Of a stretch of 44,769 bases of DNA, positions 22,949 through 31,602 are shown piece by piece (position 1 is the stretch's first letter; each line of letters starts with the position of its first letter). Source of the stretch: Ruminococcaceae bacterium UBA1244 (lineage in GTDB: Bacteria > Bacillota > Clostridia > Oscillospirales > Acutalibacteraceae); the NCBI GenBank assembly GCA_002308635.1, contig DBWG01000096.1:937-45705 (forward strand), written 5' to 3'. The notes under the pieces were generated by a model, which saw nothing but the letters and a program-made list of their open reading frames with translations, ran no database searches and was not told where the DNA came from. The position numbers were made by a program, and so were the translations under genes.

Positions 22949-23683
22949 ATGTATAAGAATTATCTTTTCGATCTCTACGGGACCTTAGTGGATATCAATA
23001 CCAACGAGTGGAACGATACTCTCTGGGAAAACATGGCGAAGATATATTCCCTCAGCGGAGCATCCTATACCTCAAAGGAGCTTAACGAAAAATATCACAA
23101 ATATCTCGATGAACAGATCAGGAGCATCCCGAAGGAAAAATACACCACTAATCCCGAACCTCAGATAGAATACGTTTTCCAGCGCCTCTTCACAGAAAAG
23201 GGAGTGGAGTGTGATATGTCCATCGCCTGCGCAACAGGCAGGACATTCCGTGCGCTGTCACTCAATTATATAAAGCTCTATGACGGCGTTCACGAGCTTT
23301 TTGAGGCTATCCGTTCCCACGGCGGAAAGATATTCCTTCTCTCAAACGCACAGCGTATCTTTACAGAGCCTGAGATACGTATGCTTGGGATATACGACGA
23401 GTTCGACTACGTAATGATCTCGTCCGATGAGGGATGTGCAAAGCCTGATGTTAAGTTCTACAACTGTCTCCTCAAAAAGTTCGGTCTCGACCCGAAGGAA
23501 TCCATAATGATCGGCAACGACTATATCACCGATATTCAGGGCTCATACAACGCCGGTCTTGATTCCCTCTATCTCCACACGAATATCTCTCCGGATATCA
23601 AAGGAAAGCTCCTTGCAAAATACAGGGTCATGGACGGAGATATCTTCAAAGCCATAAAGTTTCTTTTTCCCGATATGAAATAA
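22949..23683 (+). CDS. HAD-superfamily hydrolase with DxY motif I
   Basis: This encodes 244 residues. HAD motif I reads FDLYGTL, with Tyr where phosphatases have the second Asp; this DxYGTL form is the one seen in 2-haloacid dehalogenases. Motif II is LLSNAQR, motif III Lys is in CAKPDVKFY and motif IV is IGNDYITDIQG. The cap is helical and inserted after motif I, as in subclass IA. The substrate is unknown; an ordinary phosphatase role is less certain because the usual general acid is missing. Its TAA stop directly abuts the stop of the convergent HAD gene. Confidence 0.85.
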   Translation: MYKNYLFDLYGTLVDINTNEWNDTLWENMAKIYSLSGASYTSKELNEKYHKYLDEQIRSIPKEKYTTNPEPQIEYVFQRLFTEKGVECDMSIACATGRTFRALSLNYIKLYDGVHELFEAIRSHGGKIFLLSNAQRIFTEPEIRMLGIYDEFDYVMISSDEGCAKPDVKFYNCLLKKFGLDPKESIMIGNDYITDIQGSYNAGLDSLYLHTNISPDIKGKLLAKYRVMDGDIFKAIKFLFPDMK

Positions 23684-24391
23684 CTATATTCTTTCGGCAA
23701 GATATTTTTTCAGTTCATCAAATCCGCCGTGAGGATAGACGCTGATATCCTTGTTGTGTTCGTTTATGATACAGTCAGTCAGCAGGAAAACATCAGCGCC
23801 TGCGTCACGGGCTTTCATGTCCTCGTCAACGTTGTTGCCGACCATCAGATATTCTGACGGCTCATATCCAAGCTGAGTGAATATTTCCTGATAGTATTTC
23901 AGGTCAGGCTTTGTAAAGCGGCAGTTTTCATAAGTGGTGATGAGCGCAAAGTCGCTTTTGTCAAGACCTGCCCACCTTATTCTTGCAATAGTGCCGTCTG
24001 CCGGAAAAACAGGCAGTGTCGCACAGGCAGCCGTTATGCCGGAGTTTTTCAGCATATCAATGATCTCTCTTGCCCTTGGGTCACAGCCGCAGACGGAACG
24101 TACATTTTCAAATTCTTCAAAATAGAATTTGTCAAATTCCGGACGAAGCTCAATTATGCCGTCACCCAGCGAGTTTCTCATGCTTTTCCAGAAAAGTTCT
24201 ATGTTAAGGGCGTTTCCGTCGTTTTGCATCATAGCTCCTGTGGCGGTCCAGACAGCCTTTACGAGTGCATCGGGAGCAATGCCGAAGCGGGCCATTCTTG
24301 TTGAAAGCTCCCTGAAATAAACCTTTACAAATATATCCTGATCGAGCGGCAGGAGTGTGCCGTCAAGATCAAACAATACACATTTCAGCAT
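23684..24391 (-). CDS. HAD-superfamily hydrolase with canonical DxD motif
   Basis: This encodes 235 residues. Motif I FDLDGTL is canonical for phosphatases. Motif II is in AACATLPVF, motif III Lys in RFTKPDLKYY and motif IV in VGNNVDEDMKA. The cap is helical. GGAGG precedes the ATG. It is a distant relative of the convergent gene on the plus strand; the stop codons of the two genes are adjacent with no base between them. The substrate is unknown. Confidence 0.88.
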   Translation of the reverse strand: MLKCVLFDLDGTLLPLDQDIFVKVYFRELSTRMARFGIAPDALVKAVWTATGAMMQNDGNALNIELFWKSMRNSLGDGIIELRPEFDKFYFEEFENVRSVCGCDPRAREIIDMLKNSGITAACATLPVFPADGTIARIRWAGLDKSDFALITTYENCRFTKPDLKYYQEIFTQLGYEPSEYLMVGNNVDEDMKARDAGADVFLLTDCIINEHNKDISVYPHGGFDELKKYLAERI

Positions 24392-24672
24392 ATTTTATCC
24401 TCCTTCATATTGCATAAAAGTATTATAACATACTATAAATCATTTTTCAATTGTGCTGTTGTCTATCTGATAATAATAAAATAATTCACGGTCAGATCAT
24501 TTTTTTGGAACACTCTGACAAAAAATGGCTGGCAAGAGATGGTTAGCACAAAAAGAACAAAATAATAATACTATAATGCTAAAAATGCCAAAAAAGGGCA
24601 CAATAGTACTAACTGTGAGAGTGCTGTTTATGATAAAATAGATCATAAGATCATACGGAAGGGATGTTAATT
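24392..24672. other. AT-rich intergenic region upstream of trkA
   Basis: These 281 bases contain no open frame of note. Visible features are a TGATAAAAT box (24631-24639) that could be an extended -10 about 30 bases before trkA, a direct repeat GATCAT AA GATCAT just after it, and CACTCTGAC near 24511 facing GTGAGAGTG near 24616 as a loose inverted repeat. No recognisable c-di-AMP riboswitch core was seen. Confidence 0.35.
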
Positions 24673-26031
24673 TTGAAAATTATAATAGTCGGATGCGGAA
24701 AGATCGGCGGTACGATACTTGGAGATCTTGTTCTTGAAGGTCACGATGTCGTTGCCATTGATACTGACGCTGATGTTGTCGAAGATCTGTCAAATATCTA
24801 TGATGTAATGGCTGTATGCGGCAGCGGAACAGACAGAAGTACGCTTATCGAGGCAGGCGTTTCAAAAACAGAGATGTTTATTGCCGCCACATCATCTGAT
24901 GAAGTCAATATGCTGAGCTGCTATATCGCCAAAAAGCTCGGCGCAAAAAATACTATCGCCCGTATCCGCAACCCCGAATACAATGACGAAAACCTTGGTT
25001 TCCTCAAACAGCACCTTGATCTGTCTCTTGCGATAAACCCCGAAATGCTTGCCGCAAGAGAGATGTTCAATGTTCTCAAACTGCCGTTTGCGGTAAAGAT
25101 AGAAAAATTCTCTGTCAGGAATTTTGAGATAATCGAGGTCGTTCTGCGAGAGGGTTCGCCGCTCACAGGAGTCAAGCTGATGGATCTCAGGAACAAATTC
25201 AAGGAAAAGTTCCTTATCTGTGTTGTGGGACGCGGCGATAATGTTTATATTCCCGACGGTAATTTTATCCTTCAGCCCGGCGACAAGATCGGACTCACTG
25301 CCGAGCCCGGAGAGGTGCAGAAGCTTATGAGGGCTGTGGGCGCTGACAAAAAACAGGCTCAGAACGTTCTCATACTTGGCGGCGGAAAGATCGCATTCTA
25401 CCTCTCAAAGATGCTCACCATGTCCGGCGGCGGCGTGAGGATAATAGAAATAGACCAGAAGCGGTGCAAGGCGCTTGCGGAGGCACTTCCGAAGGCGGTT
25501 ATCATCAACGGCGACGGCGCACAGCAGGAGCTTCTTATGGAGGAAGGACTTGATACTGCGGACGCTTTCGTCTCGCTCACGGGAATGGACGAGGAAAACA
25601 TACTCATTTCTATTTTTGCATCGACCCATAAGGTCCCGACAGTCATCACAAAGGTCAACCGCAACGAGCTTGTCGGAATGGCTGGCAAGCTGGGACTTGA
25701 CTGCGTGATCTCTCCAAAGGAGATCATGTCCGATGTTCTTGTGCAGTATGCAAGGGCGCTCGAAAACTCACGAGGCAGCAACGTTGAAACTCTCTACAAC
25801 ATTATGGACGGCAAGGCAGAGGTGCTTGAATTCAACGTCAGAGCGGATTTCAAGTATACGAACATCCCGCTCAAGGATCTTAAGCTGAAAAAAGGCATCC
25901 TTATTGCCGGCATCATCCGTGACAGAAAGCCGATAATACCATCCGGTGCGGACGTTATTCTGGAGAGCGATAAGGTCATAATCCTTACCGAGAACCAGCG
26001 CCTCAACGACCTGAGAGATATCGTCAGGTAA
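24673..26031 (+). CDS. trkA: Trk K+ uptake regulatory subunit TrkA
   Basis: This encodes 452 residues. TTG 24673 is chosen because it gives the family start MKIIIVGCGKIGG and has GGAAGGG 9 bases upstream; the ATG at 24664 touches that ribosome site. There are two RCK units in tandem: Rossmann motifs GCGKIGG near residue 6 and LGGGKIAFYLSKM near 236, each followed by a TrkA_C domain. TrkA binds NAD(H) or ATP on the cytoplasmic side and gates TrkH. trkH follows by 24 bases. Confidence 0.95.
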   Translation: MKIIIVGCGKIGGTILGDLVLEGHDVVAIDTDADVVEDLSNIYDVMAVCGSGTDRSTLIEAGVSKTEMFIAATSSDEVNMLSCYIAKKLGAKNTIARIRNPEYNDENLGFLKQHLDLSLAINPEMLAAREMFNVLKLPFAVKIEKFSVRNFEIIEVVLREGSPLTGVKLMDLRNKFKEKFLICVVGRGDNVYIPDGNFILQPGDKIGLTAEPGEVQKLMRAVGADKKQAQNVLILGGGKIAFYLSKMLTMSGGGVRIIEIDQKRCKALAEALPKAVIINGDGAQQELLMEEGLDTADAFVSLTGMDEENILISIFASTHKVPTVITKVNRNELVGMAGKLGLDCVISPKEIMSDVLVQYARALENSRGSNVETLYNIMDGKAEVLEFNVRADFKYTNIPLKDLKLKKGILIAGIIRDRKPIIPSGADVILESDKVIILTENQRLNDLRDIVR

Positions 26032-26055
26032 CTTTGAAAATAGAAGGGTATAATT

Positions 26056-27504
26056 ATGAACCGAAGAATGATATTGTACATGGTAGGAAACATAGTAAGG
26101 CTTGAGGCAGCGATATTTATGCTGCCGCTGATAGTGTCGCTCTGCTACCATGAGATGAACAGTGTTTTTGCATTTTCACTTTCAATAATAATCGCAGCCG
26201 CCGCAGGCTCTGCTCTTTCAATAATTTTCAAGCCCTATAGCAGGGTGATCTATGCAAGAGAGGGCTTCATCACAGTCACCTTTGCGTGGATAATCCTTTC
26301 TCTCCTTGGCGCACTGCCGTTTATTATAAGCGGCGAGATACCGGATTTCTTTGACGCATTTTTTGAGACCGTCAGCGGCTTTTCCACAACAGGCGCATCG
26401 ATCCTGTCAGATGTTGAAGTCCTCAGCCACGGAATGTTGTTCTGGAGAAGCTTTACTCACTGGCTGGGCGGTATGGGAGTACTCGTGCTGATAATGGCGA
26501 TACTCCCGTCGGATTCCGGCAGGGCAATACACATCATGCGTGCGGAAATGGCGGGGCCTGTCGTCGGAAAGATAGTTCCGAAGATCCGTGAGACCGCAAA
26601 GATACTCTATCTCATCTATCTTGTAATAACCGTTATCGAAATGGCATTTTTGATGTTCGGCGGCATGAACCTGTTTGAAAGCTCGGTTCATGCTCTTGGC
26701 ACTGCCGGCACAGGCGGCTTCGGCATCAAGAACGATTCAATCGGAAGCTACAGCCCATATCTCCAGTGGGTCATCACGGTCTTTATGATACTTTTCGGCA
26801 TCAACTTCAACCTGTTTTATCTTTTCCTGCTCAAAAAGTTCAAGCCGGTATTCACCAACCGTGAACTGTGGTTCTATTTCGGCATCATGCTTGTTGCTGC
26901 GGGAATAATCACCTACAGCATCTATCCCACATACAATGACTTCGGCACTTCCGCACGTCACTCGTGCTTTCAGGTCGCATCACTCGTTTCAACGACGGGT
27001 TATTCGACAGTTGATTTTGACCTCTGGCCCGATCTTGCAAAGGGAGTCCTGTTCATACTCATGTTCCTTGGCGGCTGTGCCGGTTCAACGGCGGGCGGTC
27101 TGAAGCTTTCGAGGGTAATGATAATGCTCAAAGCCATCCGCAAGGATGTCCGCCAGCTTCTCCACCCACGCTCTGTTTCCATTGTCAAATTTGAGGGCAA
27201 AAAGCTTGACGATTCCGTTATGAACGGTGTTACGACATATTTTGCGCTCTATATCTTGCTTATCGCACTGACCTTCCTTACACTGTCGTTTGAGCCGGAT
27301 TTTAACGTGATCTCAAACCTTACGGCTTCGATCTCCTGCTGCAACAACGTCGGACCCGGATTTGACAAGGTCGGTCCTATGGTCGGCTACGGCGCATATT
27401 CGGGCTTCTCAAAGTTAGTTCTGACATTCGCAATGCTGTTCGGCAGACTTGAGATATATCCCGTACTCCTTGCATTCTATCCCAAAACATGGACAAAGAA
27501 ATAA
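26056..27504 (+). CDS. trkH: Trk K+ transporter membrane subunit TrkH
   Basis: This encodes 482 residues, a multi-pass protein with four pore-loop-type repeats. Selectivity-filter segments are visible as TVSGFSTTGAS, GTAGTGGFGI, STTGYSTVDF and CNNVGPGFDKVG. AGAAGGG precedes the ATG. It forms the K+-translocating channel and pairs with TrkA immediately upstream. Its 3' end is 11 bases before rsmA. Confidence 0.95.
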   Translation: MNRRMILYMVGNIVRLEAAIFMLPLIVSLCYHEMNSVFAFSLSIIIAAAAGSALSIIFKPYSRVIYAREGFITVTFAWIILSLLGALPFIISGEIPDFFDAFFETVSGFSTTGASILSDVEVLSHGMLFWRSFTHWLGGMGVLVLIMAILPSDSGRAIHIMRAEMAGPVVGKIVPKIRETAKILYLIYLVITVIEMAFLMFGGMNLFESSVHALGTAGTGGFGIKNDSIGSYSPYLQWVITVFMILFGINFNLFYLFLLKKFKPVFTNRELWFYFGIMLVAAGIITYSIYPTYNDFGTSARHSCFQVASLVSTTGYSTVDFDLWPDLAKGVLFILMFLGGCAGSTAGGLKLSRVMIMLKAIRKDVRQLLHPRSVSIVKFEGKKLDDSVMNGVTTYFALYILLIALTFLTLSFEPDFNVISNLTASISCCNNVGPGFDKVGPMVGYGAYSGFSKLVLTFAMLFGRLEIYPVLLAFYPKTWTKK

Positions 27505-27515
27505 TAGGTAATTAT

Positions 27516-28394
27516 ATGAATAAGCTTACAGATATCAATTATGTAAATGGAGTTCTCTCAAAACACGGCTTTACATTTTCAAAGGCTCTCGGACAGAACT
27601 TCCTTATAAATCCTTCAGTGTGTCCGAAAATGGCACAGCTTTGCGGTGCTGGTGAGAATACCGGCGTTATCGAGATAGGTCCCGGCGCAGGCGTTCTCAC
27701 AAATGAACTTGCGGCAGTTTCAAAAAAGGTAGTCGCAGTGGAGCTTGACAAAAGGCTGCTGCCTGTTCTTGAAGAGGCGCTTTCGGAACACGGCAACATA
27801 AAAATAATAAACGGCGATGCCATGAAGCTTGACTTCCATAGGCTGATCGCCGATGAATTTCCGGACAGCGATGTTGTTATATGTGCGAATCTTCCGTACT
27901 ATATCACATCACCGATACTCATGCGCCTGCTCGAGGAACGTCTTCCGGTAAAGGCTGTGACGGTCATGGTGCAGAAGGAAGCGGCCGAAAGGATATGTGC
28001 CGAACCCGGTACAAGAGCGTCAGGAGCGATAAGTGCAGCGGTGCATTATTACTGCGAGCCGGAGCTTCTGTTCAGGGTCTCCGCAGGGAGCTTTCTGCCC
28101 GCACCGAAGGTGGATTCGGCAGTTATCCGCCTGAACATATTAAAAGAGCCGCCCGTAAAGGCGGCTGACGAAAAGCTGTTTTTCAGAGTTGTGAGGGCAT
28201 CGTTTTCACAGAGAAGGAAGACGCTTTCAAATTCACTCAGCTCAGGACTTTCAATGCCGAAGCAGAGGATAGCCGAAGTGCTTGCTTCTGCGGGTATAGT
28301 TTCCACCGCAAGAGCCGAAGAGATGACGATGCAGCAGTTTGCCGACATCACAAATACATTATTCTCCGGAAACTTCGGGTCTGATAAAGAATGA
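27516..28394 (+). CDS. rsmA: 16S rRNA dimethyladenosine transferase RsmA (KsgA)
   Basis: This encodes 292 residues. ATG 27516 gives the family start and has AGGTAA upstream; an ATG inside trkH (27489) is less likely. GQNFLINP, the SAM motif EIGPGAGVLT, NGDAMKLD and the catalytic NLPYYITSPI are all present. It dimethylates two adenines near the 3' end of 16S rRNA, a late 30S check. The last 36 bases overlap the convergent PAP2 gene. Confidence 0.96.
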   Translation: MNKLTDINYVNGVLSKHGFTFSKALGQNFLINPSVCPKMAQLCGAGENTGVIEIGPGAGVLTNELAAVSKKVVAVELDKRLLPVLEEALSEHGNIKIINGDAMKLDFHRLIADEFPDSDVVICANLPYYITSPILMRLLEERLPVKAVTVMVQKEAAERICAEPGTRASGAISAAVHYYCEPELLFRVSAGSFLPAPKVDSAVIRLNILKEPPVKAADEKLFFRVVRASFSQRRKTLSNSLSSGLSMPKQRIAEVLASAGIVSTARAEEMTMQQFADITNTLFSGNFGSDKE

Positions 28395-28895
28395 CTTCTG
28401 TGCCTTGTATGCGATCAGTGCAAAGACGACACCGAATACTGCTCCGAACATAACATCCGTCGGAAAGTGGACATAGAGATATACTCTCGAAAATCCCATG
28501 AGAAAAGCAAAAATAAATGCGGCAGTCCCGTACCATTTGTTGTACATAAAAATAATAGTTGCCGCTCCGAATGCGAACATCGTGTGTCCTGACGGGAACG
28601 AGGCATCAAACGGTACGCTGGTCAGCAGTTCAACTGTTTTGTTTAGTTGGCACGGACGTACACGGTGAACGATATTTTTTATGATGAGATTTCCGGCGAT
28701 GAAGTTGAAAACGATGTCGCAGGCGAGCGAGATACCGACAGGACGTGTCTTTTTGAAGATGAGGCACACAGCCGTGATGAGCAGCCATATCATAGAAGCT
28801 TTGCCGAGAAAGCTGACTGCGACCATCACCTTGTCAAGGAAATCTGTCCTGATCTCATATTGGATGTAATCGAGCAAATAAAATTCCCAATCCAT
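28359..28895 (-). CDS. PAP2-family membrane phosphatase
   Basis: This encodes 178 residues with about five to six membrane segments. The three PAP2 motifs are complete: KNIVHRVRP, FPSGHTM and SRVYLYVHFPTD. Likely substrates are undecaprenyl pyrophosphate or phosphatidic acid. The 3' end overlaps rsmA on the other strand by 36 bases, so no terminator fits between them. Confidence 0.92.
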   Translation of the reverse strand: MDWEFYLLDYIQYEIRTDFLDKVMVAVSFLGKASMIWLLITAVCLIFKKTRPVGISLACDIVFNFIAGNLIIKNIVHRVRPCQLNKTVELLTSVPFDASFPSGHTMFAFGAATIIFMYNKWYGTAAFIFAFLMGFSRVYLYVHFPTDVMFGAVFGVVFALIAYKAQKSFFIRPEVSGE

Positions 28896-28992
28896 AAAAT
28901 ACCTCCGGAGTATTATTCTGTCGTAATTATAACATATTATTTCCGATATTTAAAGTAAAATTATGAAAAATACTGAAAGGTCGTGAACGATA

Positions 28993-29718
28993 ATGAAAGA
29001 AAACATCTGCAGCATACCTGTCAATGACGTTTTTCTGCCGAAGGACGGCTGTCCGATGTGCAGGATGCGTGATATGCTCGAAGCAAGAAAGGCTGACTAC
29101 ATCACAGGTTCGGCAATGATGGAGCCGAATGTTAGGATCAAAACGAATGAACAGGGCTTTTGCTTCCGTCACTTTTCGATGATGGTCAAACAGGGAAAGC
29201 GCCTTTCAAACGCACTTATCCTCGAAAGCCACCTTTTGCAGATATCAGAGCAGCTTGTTCCGCCTGCGCCGTCAGGAAAGCCCGACAAAAAGCGCATGGC
29301 AGCCCTTGGAACTCTCCTGAACGACTGCTTTATATGCCGTGACATCAAGGAGAACATGGAAAACATGGTCAGGATCGTTCACGCAATGTGGATAAGCGAA
29401 CCGGAATTCAGACAGCTTTATTCCGAACAGAAGTTTATCTGCCTCGAGCATTTTTATCAGCTCATAAACTTCGACCAGAAGGGTCTCGGAAAGAGCCTTC
29501 AGGCGTTTTATGAGGAGACCTCACGTCTGACCGGCGGCTACCTTGTGGAGCTGAAAAACGACATCACGCATTTTTGCAGGATGTTCGACTACCGTAGCGG
29601 AAATCTCTCATGGGGCAACTCAAAGGACAGCATAGAGCGCTCCATCGAATTCCTGACAGGCGACAGGATACCGACAGAGGAGTCTTCCGAGCCTGACGAA
29701 GAAGCTGAAACAAATTGA
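28993..29718 (+). CDS. DUF6062 family cysteine-rich protein
   Basis: This encodes 241 residues. It matches the DUF6062 pattern: CPMCRM near residue 16, GFCFRH near 56, a second CFICRDI near 116, and FICLEHFYQL near 150. That is two CxxC...CxxH sets, probably two structural zinc or metal sites. The rest is helical, with an acidic C-terminal tail. Function is unknown. It is divergent from the PAP2 gene and upstream of gpsA. Confidence 0.8.
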   Translation: MKENICSIPVNDVFLPKDGCPMCRMRDMLEARKADYITGSAMMEPNVRIKTNEQGFCFRHFSMMVKQGKRLSNALILESHLLQISEQLVPPAPSGKPDKKRMAALGTLLNDCFICRDIKENMENMVRIVHAMWISEPEFRQLYSEQKFICLEHFYQLINFDQKGLGKSLQAFYEETSRLTGGYLVELKNDITHFCRMFDYRSGNLSWGNSKDSIERSIEFLTGDRIPTEESSEPDEEAETN

Positions 29719-29801
29719 TAAAAGTATACCTCAAACAGTAGATTTTTTCTTTGCTTTATGATATGATATATCACAGAAAAACAATTCATGGGGGCTTTAC
29801 G

Positions 29802-30761
29802 ATGAACATAACACTCTTAGGCTGCGGCAGGTGGGGATCGTTTATAGGCTGGTATCTCGACAAGATAGGTCACAATGTAACTATCTGGGGACTGAGCGAC
29901 GCTCCGCAGTTCATTGAGATCAGGGATACCCGAAAGAACAATATGCTCACGTTCAGAGAGAGCATAAAAGTCACGGACGATCTTGAAAGCGCAGTAGGTT
30001 CTGCTGATGTTCTGATAATTTCCATCAGCGCTCAGGCGCTGCGTTCGTTCATACCGAGAGTTGCGCAGTACGATATCAGGGACAAGAAGATCGTTCTCTG
30101 CATGAAGGGTATAGAGGTCAACACCGGAAAGCGTCTGACGGAGATCGTTGAAGAATTTGTTCCGGCTGAAACGCAGGTCGGCGTTTGGGTAGGGCCTGGT
30201 CATCCGCAGGATTTCAGCAACGGCATACCGAACTGCATGGTAATTGATTCCCGCCACGACGATTTCAAACACACGCTCATCAACGAATTTTCGAGCGACC
30301 TTATCCGTTTTTATGTCGGCAACGACCTTATCGGAACGGAGATCGGCGCTGCCGCAAAGAACACTGTCGGCATAGCCGCAGGAATGCTTGACGGTCTGAA
30401 TCTTTCATCGCTGAAAGGTGCGCTGATGTCAAGAGGAACGAGAGAGATATCCCGTCTGATAAAAGCCATGGGCGGAAACGAGCTTTCGGCATACGGTTTG
30501 TGTCACCTTGGCGACTATGAAGCGACGCTGTTTTCGCAGTACAGCCACAACCGCAGATTCGGTGAAATGCTTGTCAAGGGCGAGAAGTTCTCACTGCTTG
30601 CTGAGGGTGTAGACACCACAAAAGCATTAGTATATCTTGGCAAAAAGTATGGAGTAGAGCTGCCGATCTGCACTATGGTCAATTCCGTGATAGCCAAAGA
30701 AATCACAGCAGCACAGGCGCTGTGCGACCTATTCCTGAGAAGTATAAAAACCGAATTTTAG
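29802..30761 (+). CDS. gpsA: NAD(P)H-dependent glycerol-3-phosphate dehydrogenase
   Basis: This encodes 319 residues. ATG 29802 has GGGGG upstream and gives the Rossmann start MNITLLGCGRWGSFIGWYL; the frame from 29751 lacks a ribosome site. The catalytic Lys is in EIGAAAKNTVGIAAGMLDGL, and WVGPGHPQDF and SRGTREISRLI fit the family. It makes sn-glycerol-3-phosphate for phospholipids. A structured repeat begins directly at its TAG stop codon. Confidence 0.92.
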   Translation: MNITLLGCGRWGSFIGWYLDKIGHNVTIWGLSDAPQFIEIRDTRKNNMLTFRESIKVTDDLESAVGSADVLIISISAQALRSFIPRVAQYDIRDKKIVLCMKGIEVNTGKRLTEIVEEFVPAETQVGVWVGPGHPQDFSNGIPNCMVIDSRHDDFKHTLINEFSSDLIRFYVGNDLIGTEIGAAAKNTVGIAAGMLDGLNLSSLKGALMSRGTREISRLIKAMGGNELSAYGLCHLGDYEATLFSQYSHNRRFGEMLVKGEKFSLLAEGVDTTKALVYLGKKYGVELPICTMVNSVIAKEITAAQALCDLFLRSIKTEF

Positions 30762-30957
30762 CGCAGAGCCTGCGCACCCGACTCTACAACGCAGATAATT
30801 CTGTAATGTGCGTTCGCTTCGTGCTCCACAAGGGAGCACTCGGGCTGTTTTCTTTCACGTCTACGGCTTTTAAAGTTTGGACGTGAAAGAAAACAGCCAA
30901 AGCGACCCGCAAGGGTCGTGACGCGGATGTACGTTTTAAACTTTCTGCGTTCTAAAA
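30762..30957 (+). repeat. structured intergenic repeat, copy 1 (full length)
   Basis: This 196-base element begins at the gpsA stop. Its parts in order: a head containing GCGCAGAGCCTGCGC (a 6-bp stem with a 3-base loop) and CCCGACTCTAC; AACGCAGATAATTCTG; a GTGCTCC/GGAGCAC stem (30821-30839); a perfect 19-bp stem (30843-30861 with 30880-30898, 18-base loop); a GCGACCC-GCAA-GGGTCGT hairpin (30902-30919); and an end GTTTTAAACTTTCTGCGTT. Head and arms recur at 33063-33248, and the right half recurs at 36963-37049. No open frame is present. Confidence 0.8.
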
Positions 30958-30990
30958 TAGGGGGCGGCAGCTTGCCGCCGCCGCCGCCGC

Positions 30991-31026
30991 AAAAAGCCGT
31001 CCGCCTCTTAGTGAAGCGGACGGCTT
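30991..31026 (-). terminator. intrinsic terminator of the P-loop gene
   Basis: AAGCCGTCCGC (30994-31004) pairs perfectly with GCGGACGGCTT (31016-31026) around an 11-base loop. On the minus strand the stem is followed by TTTTT counting the last stem bases (plus-strand A run 30991-30995). Just before it, 30961-30990 holds a GGCGGCA/TGCCGCC hairpin and a run of about five CCG triplets. Confidence 0.85.
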
Positions 31027-31068
31027 AGTTTTGCTATGCGTTCAAAAGAAAGTGGTGCGGTCATGCAC

Positions 31069-31485
31069 TCAGATCTTTACAGAAATTGCGCTGAGGCTTT
31101 CGGGAAGCTCTTTTTCGTCAGCGGAAACGAGGAATATGAACTTTGTTTCTGTCTTTGCAGCGAGAACATTGATCTTCTCAATGAAAGCAGCAAAAGCAGC
31201 GAAGTCCTGACCGCCGATCTTGAGAGTTGAGTCAACAAGAACATCTGTTACATCGTAGTTACCTGCACAAAGGCCGCTGAGAAAACCGAAGAAAGCATCA
31301 TAGCCTGTGATCGAATACTGATCGGTGTCGATAAGTCTTGCTTTGTGAGTAACGTCGTAAGTAAGCTTTGATCCTTTTTCGATAACAACTACGTTGCCGT
31401 TTGAAGCCTCTACAGCTTCATTTGCAAGACCGATGAGCTTCTTTGTTTTTCCTGTTCCTTTTTTGCCAATAATAAGTGTAACCAT
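31069..31485 (-). CDS. small P-loop NTPase-like protein
   Basis: This encodes 138 residues. ATG 31485 follows AAGGAGG; the frame 7 codons upstream has no ribosome site. Walker A GKKGTGKTKK is at residues 7-16, a Walker B-like VTDVLVDS lies near the middle, and a FIFLVSAD strand resembles a sensor position. It is shorter than known AAA+, kinase or PilT proteins and carries no other domain. I do not recognise its function. It has a near-consensus promoter, a leader hairpin and a strong terminator, so it forms its own well-expressed unit. Confidence 0.7.
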   Translation of the reverse strand: MVTLIIGKKGTGKTKKLIGLANEAVEASNGNVVVIEKGSKLTYDVTHKARLIDTDQYSITGYDAFFGFLSGLCAGNYDVTDVLVDSTLKIGGQDFAAFAAFIEKINVLAAKTETKFIFLVSADEKELPESLSAISVKI

Positions 31486-31510
31486 TATTTTTGCCTCCTT
31501 ATACATTTAC

Positions 31511-31534
31511 CGGCGGACGATAAAACATCCGCCG
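31511..31534 (-). other. leader hairpin of the P-loop gene
   Basis: CGGCGGA (31511-31517) pairs with TCCGCCG (31528-31534) around a 10-base loop. It lies between the promoter and the ribosome site of the minus-strand gene and is not followed by a T run, so it is more likely a 5'-end stabiliser than a terminator. Confidence 0.5.
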
Positions 31535-31549
31535 ATGTCACTAACATAA

Positions 31550-31578
31550 ATTTTACAATAAAACGTCCATAATGTCAA
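31550..31578 (-). promoter_or_regulatory. near-consensus sigma-A promoter for the P-loop gene
   Basis: On the minus strand TTGACA (31573-31578), a 17-base spacer and TAAAAT (31550-31555). The -35 box is a perfect match to consensus. Confidence 0.75.
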
Positions 31579-31602
31579 TGAAATTGAACGATATTATTGC
31601 AA

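Noticed and set aside
24392..24672. c-di-AMP (ydaO-type) riboswitch before trkA
   Set aside because: K+ transport genes often carry one, but the conserved core motifs and a following terminator were not found by eye.
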